A stretch of 36,879 nt of DNA from Ilumatobacter sp. (GCF_030065885.1 NZ_JASJCS010000023.1:1-36879), one strand, 5' to 3'. Shown: positions 24,307-32,441, counted from the stretch's first letter. Made by a program: numbers and translations. The notes: generated by a model not told the origin, from the sequence alone.

Positions 24307-26079
24307 TCAGGAGGCGAACAGAGTCTTGACGACTTCGTGGATGGTCGTGACGTCGTCTTCGACGAGCTGCATCGCCTCGCGGAGCATGGTGCGCATGCCC
24401 TGGGCGACCGCCAGACGACGGAGTTCTTCGGTGGTGGCCCAGCCGACGATGAGACGGCGGAGTTCCGGCGTGATCTTCAGCAGCTCGTAGACACCGATCC
24501 GGCCGTGGTAGCCGGTGTTCGAGCAGTAGCTGCAGCCGCGCCCGCGGAAGAAGTGCACCTTGTCGGAGCCACCGCTGTGCTGGCGGAACACGGCGATCTC
24601 GTCGGCGGTGGGCTCGTACTCTTCCTTGCAGTTGTCGCAGATCCGGCGCACGAGGCGCTGCGAGACCACGGCGACGACCGCAGAGGCGACGAGGAAGGCC
24701 TCGATGCCCATGTCGAGCAGGCGGTGGACCGCCGCGACGCTGTCGTTGCCGTGCAGCGACGAGAGCACGAAGTGACCGGTGAGCGCCGACTGCACGGCGA
24801 TGCGGGCGGTGTCGGCGTCGCGGACCTCACCGACGAGGATGACGTCGGGGTCCTGGCGCAGCAGCGCCTTGAGGCCGGTGGCGAACGTGAGGCCGGCCCG
24901 CTCGTTGGTGCCGACCTGGTTGATGCCGGGGAACACGTACTCGACGGGGTCCTCGATGGTGGTGACGTTCTTGCCGCCCGAGTTGATCTCGAGCAGCGTC
25001 GCGTACAGCGTCGTGGTCTTGCCGGCGCCGGTGGGGCCGGCGCAGATCACCATGCCGTACGGGGCGTGGACGATCTTGGAGTAGGTGTTGTACGTCTCGC
25101 GCGGCATGCCGAGCTCGTTGAGGCCGACCATCGACTTGCTCTTGTCGAGCAGACGCATGACGACCTTCTCGCCGAACACCGTGGCCACGGACGACACACG
25201 GACGTCGAGGGGTCGACTGTCGACCGTGGTCGAGAACTGGCCGTCCTGGGGGGCGCGCTTCTCGACGATGTTCATCGACGACATGATCTTCAGCCGGCTG
25301 ACGAGCGGGTTGTGCGCCGTGAGGGGGAGGCGCACCACCTCGACGAGCTGACCGTCGATGCGGTACCGAACGCGGACGTCCTTGTCGAGCGGCTCGATGT
25401 GGATGTCGGACGCGCGATCTCGCAGGGCCTGACCGACGATCCGCGACACGAGCTGCACGACAGGGGCCTGGTCGTCGAGGCTGACCTCGTTGATGGCCTC
25501 CTCGGCGGCCTGTTGCGCCGCATCGGTTTCCTCGAACGCAGCGACCAACCGGCCAATGTCGGCGTCGGAGCGCCAGATCTGCTCCATGTAGGAGGTGATG
25601 GTCTTCGGGTCGGTGGCGACCCAGTCGAACTTCTTGCCGGCGGCGGACTCGGCCGCATCGCGCTTGGTCGTCGAGCAGTCGGCCGACCAGACGGTGACCT
25701 TGCCGCCGGACTCGGCGACCGGGATGAAGAAGAACTTGCGGGCGACCTTCTCCTCGACGTGCTCGCCGAGCTCGAGGTCGACCTCGGCCGAGGTCGGGTC
25801 GGCGACCGGGAGCCCACATGCCTTGCTGAGGGCCTGGGCGTACTCGGCGCGCCCGACGCCGTACTTCGTGAGCAGCATCTGGCCGAACGGCCACAGCTCC
25901 CCGTTGGCCTCACCGAGCGCCTCGGCCAGCCGCTCGCCCTCGAGGTGGCCGGCCTCGACGAGGGCCTGACCCAGCGCGACGCACTCCTCGACGCTCTCGC
26001 CGGGGCGTTCTTCGACAGCAACTGCGCCGCCACCCTCGTCGGGCGTCTTCTTGTCGTCTTTGCCTTTGCGCAACGCCAT
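24307..26079 (-). CDS. pilB: Type IV pilus extension ATPase PilB
   Basis: The 590-residue protein has an N-terminal MshEN-like regulatory domain (about 30-165) that may bind cyclic-di-GMP in relatives. The N2 domain has SDIHIEP (224-230). The ATPase core shows Walker A GPTGAGKTT (348-356), ILVGEVRD (414-421) and GHFVLSSLHGND. A zinc-binding tetracysteine, CDNC (481-484) and CSYC (516-519), confirms an extension rather than a retraction ATPase. It powers pilin insertion with PilC. The ATG at 26079 is chosen at the end of a short intergenic gap of 13 bp after the coiled-coil gene; its ribosome site is weak. The charged N-terminal linker of about 30 residues is longer than usual. Confidence 0.95.
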   Translation of the reverse strand: MALRKGKDDKKTPDEGGGAVAVEERPGESVEECVALGQALVEAGHLEGERLAEALGEANGELWPFGQMLLTKYGVGRAEYAQALSKACGLPVADPTSAEVDLELGEHVEEKVARKFFFIPVAESGGKVTVWSADCSTTKRDAAESAAGKKFDWVATDPKTITSYMEQIWRSDADIGRLVAAFEETDAAQQAAEEAINEVSLDDQAPVVQLVSRIVGQALRDRASDIHIEPLDKDVRVRYRIDGQLVEVVRLPLTAHNPLVSRLKIMSSMNIVEKRAPQDGQFSTTVDSRPLDVRVSSVATVFGEKVVMRLLDKSKSMVGLNELGMPRETYNTYSKIVHAPYGMVICAGPTGAGKTTTLYATLLEINSGGKNVTTIEDPVEYVFPGINQVGTNERAGLTFATGLKALLRQDPDVILVGEVRDADTARIAVQSALTGHFVLSSLHGNDSVAAVHRLLDMGIEAFLVASAVVAVVSQRLVRRICDNCKEEYEPTADEIAVFRQHSGGSDKVHFFRGRGCSYCSNTGYHGRIGVYELLKITPELRRLIVGWATTEELRRLAVAQGMRTMLREAMQLVEDDVTTIHEVVKTLFAS

Positions 26080-26092
26080 GGTGTGGACCCCG

Positions 26093-27307
26093 TTAGCTTC
26101 CTTCCGCTGCTTCGCTGATCGCGGCAACGCCGGAGATGTCATCGGCACCTTCGTCCGCGTTCTTCAATTGTTCGTCATCACCGGCGGACGCGCCGTCGCC
26201 GGTGCCGGTGCCGGCGTCGTCCTTCAGGACGAACTTGGTGGGGTCGATCTCGAGCAGCGCCCGCTCGATCTCCTCCATGCGATCGAGCTGCACGGCGGTG
26301 GAGACGTCGAGCGTGACGTCGCTCATGTTGGTCTCGACCTCGGTCAGGCGGACGGCGAGGCCGTCGGTCTTCTCGTTGACGCCCTTCTCGAGGCGCTCCA
26401 TCTCGATCCGGACGAGCATCGCCTCACCGGCCGCGCTCGACATCTTCTCCTTGAGCTCGTCGATCGCCTCGGCGTCGATGCCCTGGGCCGCTTCCTCGGC
26501 AGCCTCGATCCGGCGGTCGGTCTCGACGAAGCGGTCGTCGATCGCGGCGATGCGGTCGTTGACCACGCCGAGGGCCTCGTCGAGGCCCGAGCTGACGCGG
26601 CTGACGTGGACGTCGATCTCGGCGATCTTCTGGCCGTTGTCCTCTTGCATGCGGCTCTCGGTCGCGAGCAGCCGGTTGTTGAACCGGTCCTCGGCGTCGT
26701 TCATCTTCTGGGTGACCGACTGACCGACCTCGTTCTGGAACCGCCGGACGGTCGAGTCGTTCTCCTCGACCAGCTTCTTGAGCGCATCGACCTGCGACCC
26801 GATGTCGGTCTGCAGTGCCTCGCCCAGTTCGTCTTGGCGCTGCTCCATGCGCTGGGACACGTCGTTGAAGTAGGTGACCATGCGGGCCGCCTGCTCGTCG
26901 AACTTGCGGAGGTTGGTGTCGAGGCCGTCGACCCGGCGGTTCATGGCCTCCTGGTCGTCGCGCACCTGGGCCAGCATCGGCCGGGCCGCTTCGTTGACGA
27001 GCCCTTCGAGGCCGCTCGTGACGTCGTCGAGACGACGGGTCTGCCGGGCCTCGGCGTCGTCGAGACGCTGCTCGAGGGCCTTGCGGACGGTGTCGGCGTG
27101 GCCCTCGGAGCGGTTCTGGACCTGCTCGAGGGCCTGGACGACTGCGGCGAGCTGCTGGTTGAACTCGGCCCGGATCTCGGCGCGATCGCGACGGCCCTCC
27201 TCACGGAGCCGGTCGACCTCCGCGACGACGGCGGACGCGTGGCGCTCGAGCTCGGCCTGCACTGCGGCAACCAAGCTCTTGCGAAACTCGTCGATCTCCG
27301 TACTCAT
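26093..27307 (-). CDS. Large coiled-coil protein upstream of pilB, function unknown
   Basis: The 404-residue product is highly charged and almost wholly helical from residue 1 to about 350, with long heptad-patterned stretches and no proline runs, membrane helices or enzyme motifs. The last 50 residues are Gly/Asp/Glu-rich and disordered. The ATG at 27307 has GGGAGG about 12 bases upstream. It is the first gene of an operon with pilB and pilC. Such an elongated rod could tether the pilus ATPases or define their location, but no family is recognised. Chemoreceptor-like or SMC-like similarity is only compositional. It is divergent from the conservon kinase, with 310 bp between the two starts. 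Confidence 0.8.
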   Translation of the reverse strand: MSTEIDEFRKSLVAAVQAELERHASAVVAEVDRLREEGRRDRAEIRAEFNQQLAAVVQALEQVQNRSEGHADTVRKALEQRLDDAEARQTRRLDDVTSGLEGLVNEAARPMLAQVRDDQEAMNRRVDGLDTNLRKFDEQAARMVTYFNDVSQRMEQRQDELGEALQTDIGSQVDALKKLVEENDSTVRRFQNEVGQSVTQKMNDAEDRFNNRLLATESRMQEDNGQKIAEIDVHVSRVSSGLDEALGVVNDRIAAIDDRFVETDRRIEAAEEAAQGIDAEAIDELKEKMSSAAGEAMLVRIEMERLEKGVNEKTDGLAVRLTEVETNMSDVTLDVSTAVQLDRMEEIERALLEIDPTKFVLKDDAGTGTGDGASAGDDEQLKNADEGADDISGVAAISEAAEGS

Positions 27308-27617
27308 ACGCTCACGATCCTCCCGCTGGACCGCCACGGGGCACGTGGCGGCGAACCCCTTCGGGTCACGGATCACGTATCGGCAACAGCTCCGGGAAGC
27401 TTGAGGAACCGCAGACGAACGCGCGCGCCCGACTGCGACCCCGCCCGTGGTCACGCAACCATGCTCCCACTCTTGTTCAGGTGAATGTTCGCATTTTCTC
27501 AAGATACTCGACGCGCGCCCCGATACAGGTTCGTAGCGCTCGAACGGCCCGGGAAGTCACACCGATGTCATTTCGCCAGGTCACGAGCAGACGAGCACAG
27601 TCGGAGGAAACGCAAGA
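27308..27617. other. Divergent regulatory region between pilus operon and conservon
   Basis: This 310-bp region must hold promoters for the coiled-coil/pilB/pilC operon and for the conservon. The AT-richest patch is 27470-27512 (TTCGCATTTTCTCAAGATAC and surroundings), a likely core promoter for the kinase side, but no -35/-10 pair with good spacing is clear. GGAGG at 27603-27607 is the kinase ribosome site. No gene or RNA is seen. Confidence 0.45.
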
Positions 27618-30600
27618 ATGCGACGCCTATCACTCTCAACGAAGCTGTTCGCAGCCGCGCTGCCACTCGTGGTCGCCGTGGGTGCGATGCTCGCGCTGAC
27701 GGTGCGGAGCGACCTGCAGACCGTCGAACAGGCCGAGTCCAACGCGCAGCTGGGGAGCCTGTGGGATCCACTGATCACCGCGCTGACCGCCGTCGAGGCC
27801 GAGGCCGCAGAGTCGACGGGCGAGACGCCGGTCGACGACGTCAACGGTGGTCGCCGGGCGACGGACCAGGCGATCAACGACCTGCGCGACGCCGTCGAGG
27901 GCCTCAGCGCCTTCCAGGCGGCCTCCGAGCACATCACGACCAGCCGCTCGTCGCTGTCGGCGGCCCGCCGGTCGCTCGACATGGCGTCGATCGCACCCGA
28001 GATGCAGTCCGAGGTCGATCCCGTCCTCGCCTATGACGCTGCTGTTCGCGAGCTCGTCTCGGTCGGGCAGCTGCTGCCGTCCGAGGCCGGCGACCGCGAG
28101 CTCGGCCGCGAGCTGCTCGCCGTCGTCAAGCTCGCCGAGGCCAAGCTCGCCGCGAACGGCATCATCGCCGGTGCCAGCCAGTGGCCGAACGACACCAACG
28201 ACCGCTCGCCGCTCGTGCAGGCCCGGAACGGGTTCACCGAGTTCGACGCCGTGCTCGGCGAGTTCGAGGCCGTCGCCCCCGAGGAGTGGGCGAGCCAGTA
28301 CCGCCAGAGCGGCTACGGCGCCGCGATCGGCGGCTACCGCACCCAGCTCGACAACGTCGTGCGCGCCGCCGCCCAGGGCGAGATCCAGTCGTTCGACACC
28401 GGCGGCTTCAGCCAGGTGGTCGCACAGGGCGTCGAGTTCCAGAGCATCATCAGCCAGTCGATCGTCGAGCGCGCCGAGGCCGAGGTGGCCAGCACCCGCC
28501 AGGCTGCGCTGGTCCGGACCGCGATCATCCTCGGCGCCGTCCTGCTCGCCGGGCTCGTGGCCTGGATGATCACCCGTTCGATCACCCGCCGGATCAAGGC
28601 GGTGTCGGCGGGCGCCAAGCAGGTCGCCACCGAGCAGCTGCCGGCGCTCGTGGGCGCCATGCGCGATCCTCGGGGCAAGGCCTCGCTGCCCCCGATCGAC
28701 CCCGTCAACGCCAAGGGCAGCGACGAGCTCGCCGAGCTCGCGCACTCGTTCAACTCGATGCAGGGCACGCTCGTCGACGTCGCCCACGAGCAGGTCGAGG
28801 TGCTGCGGCGCGGCGTGTCCGACATCTTCGTCACGATGGCCCGCCGCAACCGGTCGCTGATCGACCGGCAGCTCGCGATGCTCGACGAGTTCGAGGCCGA
28901 GGTCGACGATCCGGACGTGCTCGCGAACTACTACCAGCTCGACCACATGGCGACCCGCATGCGTCGCAACAGCGAGTCGCTGCTCGTGCTCGCCAACGCC
29001 GAGCCGAAGCGCCGCCGGGTCAAGGCGACCGAGATCGACGACGTCGTCCGCGCCGCCATCGGCGAGGTCGAGGACTACCGCCGCATCGACATCGAGGCGC
29101 TCGAGAGCCTGCAAGTGCGCGGCAACGTCGTCGCCGACGTCTCGCACCTCCTCGCCGAGCTGCTCGACAACGCCACCTCGTTCAGCCCGCCCGACAGCGC
29201 CGTGCGCGTCGGCGGCCGCCGTGCGGACGACTCGTACATGCTGCGCATCGTCGACAACGGCGTCGGCATCGGCCCCGAGCGGATGGCCGAGCTCAACGAG
29301 CTGCTGCGCGATCCCCCGATCGTCGGGCTCTCCGTCGAGGCGACGCTCGGCATGTCGGTCGTGTCGCTGCTCGCCCACAAGCACGGGATCGCGGTCACGC
29401 TCTCGACCGGCAACCCGGGCCTGACCGTCGACGTCGTGCTCCCCTCGGCGCTGTTCGGCCCGATCGACGTGCCGCTCGACGCACCGGCCACCGCCGCAGC
29501 CGCTGTGCCGACGCCGGCTCCGGCCGCCGCCGAGCAGCCGGTCGTGCCGCCCGATGCCGCCGAGGCACCCACGGTGGCCGAACCATCGCTGGCCGAGCCG
29601 GCGCCGGCGCCTGCCGCCGAGCAGCCGTTGGCCGAGCCCACACTGGCCGCCGAGCCGGCGGACGATTGGGCGAGCCTCTCGCTCGAGGCGTCGCTGCTCG
29701 AGCCGCCCGTCGCCGACGCGGCGGCGACCGAAGCGACCCCGTCGATCGACGACGAGACCATCGAGCTCGACGTCCGCGAGGTGGCCGCCGAGCCCGCAGT
29801 GACCGAGGCGGCTGCTGCCGAGCCGTCGCAGGCGGTCGCAGATGACGATGCCCCGCTCGACGAGGCACGGCCCGCGGTCCCCGCGGCCGACGACTGGTCG
29901 GCGCTGGCGCTCGACGTCTCGCTCACCGAGAGCACCGTCGACACCCCCGACACCTACGACACGTTCGAGACGTTCGAGACGTTCGAGACGACCGAGACGA
30001 CCGAGACGACCGAGGCCACGGAGACCACGGAGGCCACGGAGACCACAGAGGCGCCAGTCGCTGGGCCCGACGCCGGCGAGGAGACGTTCACGCCGGCGCT
30101 CGGTGCCGCCCTCGGACTGCCCGACCTGCCGCCGCCGGACGAGGCTCCGGCCGCCCGCCCTGCCGGCGAGTTCGACATCCCGCCGGCACCGCCGATCTCG
30201 GTCGACGGCCTGGCGATGCGACCGGTGACGCCCGACACGGCTCGCCCCGCACCCGACATCGAACCCCCTGCACCGGCTCCGTCGGGGCTGCCCACCCGCA
30301 ACCCGGGCACGGGCCCGACGGGTCCCGATCGACTCGCCGATCCGGCACCGTCGGGTTCTCCCGTCACCGCCGGCGAACCCAGCGCCCTGCAGGCGGCGCT
30401 GTCGGCCTTCGACTCGGCCCGCAACGCCGGGGCGCTCGCTCCGCCCTCGTTCGACTCGGACTCGTCCGGGCTCTCGTCGAGCCTCGACCTGCCGACCCGG
30501 ACCCGCGTCGGTGATCCGGTCGCTCCCATCGAGGAGCCGGCTTCGACATCACGGTCCGAGCTCGACCCCGAAGCTCTCAGAGAGCGCCTCCGGGCGTTCC

Positions 30601-30677
30601 AGAGCGAGTTCAAGACCGGTGCCACAGACGCCGACAAGTACGACAACCACACGGATCTCGGAGGGGATCGTCGATGA
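27618..30677 (+). CDS. cvnA: Conservon sensor histidine kinase-like protein with long disordered tail (CvnA family)
   Basis: The 1019-residue membrane protein has a first helix at about 8-29 and an external, mostly helical nitrate/nitrite-sensor-like (NIT) domain at about 40-295. A second helix (300-318), a HAMP-like linker and a dimerisation helix follow; the helix has YQLDHMATRMRRN (439-451, candidate His443). The ATP-binding domain has the N-box ELLDNAT (514-520) and DNGVGIG (546-552). From about 620 on, some 400 residues are Ala/Pro/Glu/Thr-rich and disordered, with repeats. In Streptomyces conservons CvnA interacts with CvnB-D at the membrane; no response regulator is encoded nearby. GGAGG precedes the ATG, and the stop overlaps the roadblock gene by ATGA. 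Nitrate sensing is only a domain name here. Confidence 0.9.
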   Translation: MRRLSLSTKLFAAALPLVVAVGAMLALTVRSDLQTVEQAESNAQLGSLWDPLITALTAVEAEAAESTGETPVDDVNGGRRATDQAINDLRDAVEGLSAFQAASEHITTSRSSLSAARRSLDMASIAPEMQSEVDPVLAYDAAVRELVSVGQLLPSEAGDRELGRELLAVVKLAEAKLAANGIIAGASQWPNDTNDRSPLVQARNGFTEFDAVLGEFEAVAPEEWASQYRQSGYGAAIGGYRTQLDNVVRAAAQGEIQSFDTGGFSQVVAQGVEFQSIISQSIVERAEAEVASTRQAALVRTAIILGAVLLAGLVAWMITRSITRRIKAVSAGAKQVATEQLPALVGAMRDPRGKASLPPIDPVNAKGSDELAELAHSFNSMQGTLVDVAHEQVEVLRRGVSDIFVTMARRNRSLIDRQLAMLDEFEAEVDDPDVLANYYQLDHMATRMRRNSESLLVLANAEPKRRRVKATEIDDVVRAAIGEVEDYRRIDIEALESLQVRGNVVADVSHLLAELLDNATSFSPPDSAVRVGGRRADDSYMLRIVDNGVGIGPERMAELNELLRDPPIVGLSVEATLGMSVVSLLAHKHGIAVTLSTGNPGLTVDVVLPSALFGPIDVPLDAPATAAAAVPTPAPAAAEQPVVPPDAAEAPTVAEPSLAEPAPAPAAEQPLAEPTLAAEPADDWASLSLEASLLEPPVADAAATEATPSIDDETIELDVREVAAEPAVTEAAAAEPSQAVADDDAPLDEARPAVPAADDWSALALDVSLTESTVDTPDTYDTFETFETFETTETTETTEATETTEATETTEAPVAGPDAGEETFTPALGAALGLPDLPPPDEAPAARPAGEFDIPPAPPISVDGLAMRPVTPDTARPAPDIEPPAPAPSGLPTRNPGTGPTGPDRLADPAPSGSPVTAGEPSALQAALSAFDSARNAGALAPPSFDSDSSGLSSSLDLPTRTRVGDPVAPIEEPASTSRSELDPEALRERLRAFQSEFKTGATDADKYDNHTDLGGDRR
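29658..29930 (+). other. Duplicated ADDW motif in the kinase tail
   Basis: Two short similar segments in the otherwise disordered tail, ADDWASLSLEASLLE (29658-29702) and ADDWSALALDVSLTE (29886-29930), are about 75 residues apart. Alternating Leu with a fixed Trp suggests a short amphipathic binding motif, the only hydrophobic islands in the tail. Confidence 0.6.
29960..30053 (+). repeat. 9-bp tandem repeats coding for TFE/TTE/ATE units
   Basis: Units of 9 bp (ACGTTCGAG, ACGACCGAG, and variants with GCCACGGAG/ACCACGGAG) repeat about ten times within the kinase gene. They encode a run of Thr-Phe-Glu, Thr-Thr-Glu and Ala-Thr-Glu triplets. The unit is a multiple of three, so copy-number change would alter tail length without a frameshift. 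Confidence 0.85.
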
Positions 30678-31090
30678 ACGCAGCAGACAACCTCAACTGG
30701 CTCGTAGCCCGCTTCGTCCAACAGGTCGCAGCCGTCCGTCAGGCGGTCGTCGTGTCGTCCGACGGGTTGCCGCTGGCGGTCTCCGACGGTGTCGACCGCG
30801 AAGCCGCCGAGCGTCTCGCTGCGGTCGCCTCCGGCATGATCGGCCTCGCGTACGGATCGGCCGGCCGCTTCGGCGCCGGCGCCGTCTCGAACGTGATCGT
30901 CGAGATGGAGAACGGTTGGATGTTCGTCACCGGCATCCGCGACGGCTCGCTGATGTGCGTCGTCACCTCCAAGAACGCCGACATCGGCACCATCGGCTAC
31001 GAGATCGCCGTGTTCGCCGACCGCGCTGGTGAGGTCCTGACCCCCGAAGTCCGCGAAGAGCTCAAGTCGCTCATGATGTCGAGGGCGTGA
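30674..31090 (+). CDS. cvnB: Roadblock/LC7 domain protein (CvnB family)
   Basis: The 138-residue single-domain protein has the roadblock/LC7 pattern: a helix (LNWLVARFVQQVAAVRQAVVVSSDGLP), strands with SDG, a central helix (AAERLAAVASGMIGLAYGSAGRFG) and the strand pair around GWMFVTGIRDGSLMCVVTSKNADIG. These proteins dimerise and act as regulators or activating partners of small GTPases, as MglB does for MglA. Here the partner is the GTPase at 31463-32059. The ATG overlaps the kinase stop and its stop overlaps the next start (GTGA), so the genes are translationally coupled. Confidence 0.93.
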   Translation: MNAADNLNWLVARFVQQVAAVRQAVVVSSDGLPLAVSDGVDREAAERLAAVASGMIGLAYGSAGRFGAGAVSNVIVEMENGWMFVTGIRDGSLMCVVTSKNADIGTIGYEIAVFADRAGEVLTPEVREELKSLMMSRA

Positions 31091-31479
31091 TCGTGATGGG
31101 AGACATCGACGTGGGGGTCGATGAGTTCGACGCCGACGCCGACGATGAGACCGGCCGGTTGATCCGGCCCTACGCCATCACCGGCGGCCGCACGGGCGGC
31201 GAGATCGACATCAGCCTGGAGGCACAGATCCAGGCCAGCACTCGAGCCTCGCAGCATCTCGGCGCATACCGCTGGGAGGCTGCCAAGCTGGTCGAGCTCG
31301 TCCAGGCGCCGATGGCGCTGATCGAGATCGCCGCACGGCTCGAGATCCCGATCGGCGTCGCCAGGGTGCTCGTCGCCGATCTCGTCGGCGACGGTGCCGT
31401 CGTGCTCCACACGCCCCAGACAACTCAGAACTACTCCAGCCTCTTGGAAAGGGTGCTCGACGGTGTCCGCAACCTCTGA
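31087..31479 (+). CDS. cvnC: DUF742 protein (CvnC family)
   Basis: The 130-residue protein has the family hallmark RLIRPYAITGGRT (about 24-36) and a winged-helix-like C-terminal half (VELVQAPMALIEIAARLEIPIGVARVLVADLVGDGAVVLH). An acidic N-terminus precedes it. DUF742 proteins occur almost only in conservons; their helix-turn-helix-like fold is thought to serve protein contact, with DNA binding unproven. The start is GTG at 31087 (overlap with cvnB) or ATG at 31096. The end overlaps the GTPase start by 17 bases. Confidence 0.92.
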   Translation: MIVMGDIDVGVDEFDADADDETGRLIRPYAITGGRTGGEIDISLEAQIQASTRASQHLGAYRWEAAKLVELVQAPMALIEIAARLEIPIGVARVLVADLVGDGAVVLHTPQTTQNYSSLLERVLDGVRNL

Positions 31480-32059
31480 TCCCACGATGCCCGCGCAGAA
31501 CGGGAAGATCCCCGTCAAGATCGTCGTCGCCGGCGGTTTCGGCGTCGGCAAGTCGACCTTCGTGAACACGGTCTCGGAGATCGAGCCGCTCCGTTCCGAA
31601 GCGACGATGACCACCGCCTCCGCACAAGTCGACGACCTGTCGCAGATCGGCGCCAAGCAGACCACCACGGTCGCGATGGACTTCGGCCGCGTCTCGTTGA
31701 CGCCGGAGATCGTGCTGTACCTGTTCGGCACCCCGGGGCAGGAGCGGTTCCACTTCATGTGGAACGAGCTGGCCCGCGGCGCGATCGGCGCGGTGATCCT
31801 CGCCGACACCAGGCGCCTCGGCGACTGCTTCGCAGCCATCGACTACTTCGAGTCGCGCCAGATGCCGTTCATCGTCGCCGTCAACCCGTTCGACGGTCAT
31901 CGCACCCACAGCCTCGAAGCGATCCGCGACGCGGTCCAGATCGACCAGGGGATCCCGATGCTGTTCTGCGACGCCCGCGATCGCGCCGACGTCAAGAACG
32001 GCCTCATCGCCCTGGTCGAGCTCGCGCTCCGCCGCGAGCGAGCCAAGGCGGCCGTCTAG
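31463..32059 (+). CDS. cvnD: Ras-like small GTPase (CvnD family)
   Basis: The 198-residue GTPase has G1 GGFGVGKST (24-32), a switch region ending in FGTPGQERF (88-96) and the G4 position NPFD (141-144) instead of NKxD. CDAR near residue 172 serves as G5. There is no C-terminal lipidation site. The family cycles between GDP and GTP forms and is recruited to the membrane with the roadblock, DUF742 and kinase proteins. The GTG at 31463 is chosen because GGAAAGG lies 10 bases upstream inside the end of the previous gene; ATG at 31487 is the alternative. It is the last gene of the operon, followed within 11 bp by a hairpin. Confidence 0.92.
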   Translation: MSATSDPTMPAQNGKIPVKIVVAGGFGVGKSTFVNTVSEIEPLRSEATMTTASAQVDDLSQIGAKQTTTVAMDFGRVSLTPEIVLYLFGTPGQERFHFMWNELARGAIGAVILADTRRLGDCFAAIDYFESRQMPFIVAVNPFDGHRTHSLEAIRDAVQIDQGIPMLFCDARDRADVKNGLIALVELALRRERAKAAV

Positions 32060-32069
32060 ATCGGGCTGC

Positions 32070-32093
32070 GCCGACCGGCGAAGCCGGCTCGGC
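32070..32093 (+). terminator. Stem-loop terminator after the conservon
   Basis: GCCGA-CCGGC, loop GAA, GCCGG-C-TCGGC forms a 10-bp stem with one bulged C, 11 bp after the GTPase stop. No T-run. Its right arm overlaps the first copy of the following intergenic repeat. Confidence 0.6.
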
Positions 32094-32441
32094 TGCGCCT
32101 GACCGAGCTCGCCGCCGCCGCTGCGCTTCGGCGCTCGCCCACCTCCGCCGCGCGACGGGGTCGACCGGCGCGGGGCACATCCCCGCGACGCGCTCGACAC
32201 GCCGGCTCGGCTGCGCCTCACCGAGCTCGCCGCCGCCACCGCGCTTCAACACCGCGAGCCCTTCGGGCTCGGCCCACCCCGCCATGCGACGCGGTCGGCC
32301 GGAGCGAGGTGCATCTCGCAACGCGCTCGACACGCCGGCTCGGCTGCGCCTGACCGAGCCCGCCGCCGCCGCTGCGCTTCGACACTGCGAGCCCTTCGGC
32401 TCGGCCCACCCCCACGGGGCGACGCGGTCGGCGGTCATGTG
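32083..32441. repeat. Three-copy degenerate intergenic repeat (about 108-133 bp each)
   Basis: The 497-bp gap between the GTPase and exonuclease genes holds three imperfect copies of a GC-rich unit. Each begins GCCGGCTCGGCTGCGCCT, at 32083, 32201 and 32334. Copies 2 and 3 share a longer 5' part from CGCTCGACAC (32191 and 32324) and a hairpin: CGAGCCC-TTC-GGGCTCG at 32255-32271 and GAGCC-CTTC-GGCTC at 32389-32402. Copy 1 lacks this hairpin. Open frames across it change with every copy and show no ribosome site, so it is judged non-coding. The remaining 32442-32556 shows nothing. Confidence 0.75.

Noticed and set aside
23548..26118. 856-codon plus-strand open frame antisense to pilC and pilB
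   Set aside because: Reads as the low-complexity complement of PilC and PilB; no ribosome site or family similarity.
19653..27307. Tad/Flp pilus instead of type IVa pilus
   Set aside because: PilB with tetracysteine site, a separate PilT and PilC with duplicated T2SSF domains are the type IVa set; TadA/TadB/TadC and Flp pilins are absent.
27636..29384. 582-codon minus-strand frame inside the conservon kinase
   Set aside because: Antisense shadow of a well-supported kinase gene with intact motifs.
27618..30677. Classical two-component kinase
   Set aside because: No response regulator nearby; the roadblock, DUF742 and GTPase genes are translationally coupled, which defines a conservon.
32083..32441. 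CRISPR array
   Set aside because: Repeats are long, degenerate and only three, with no short regular spacers and no cas genes.
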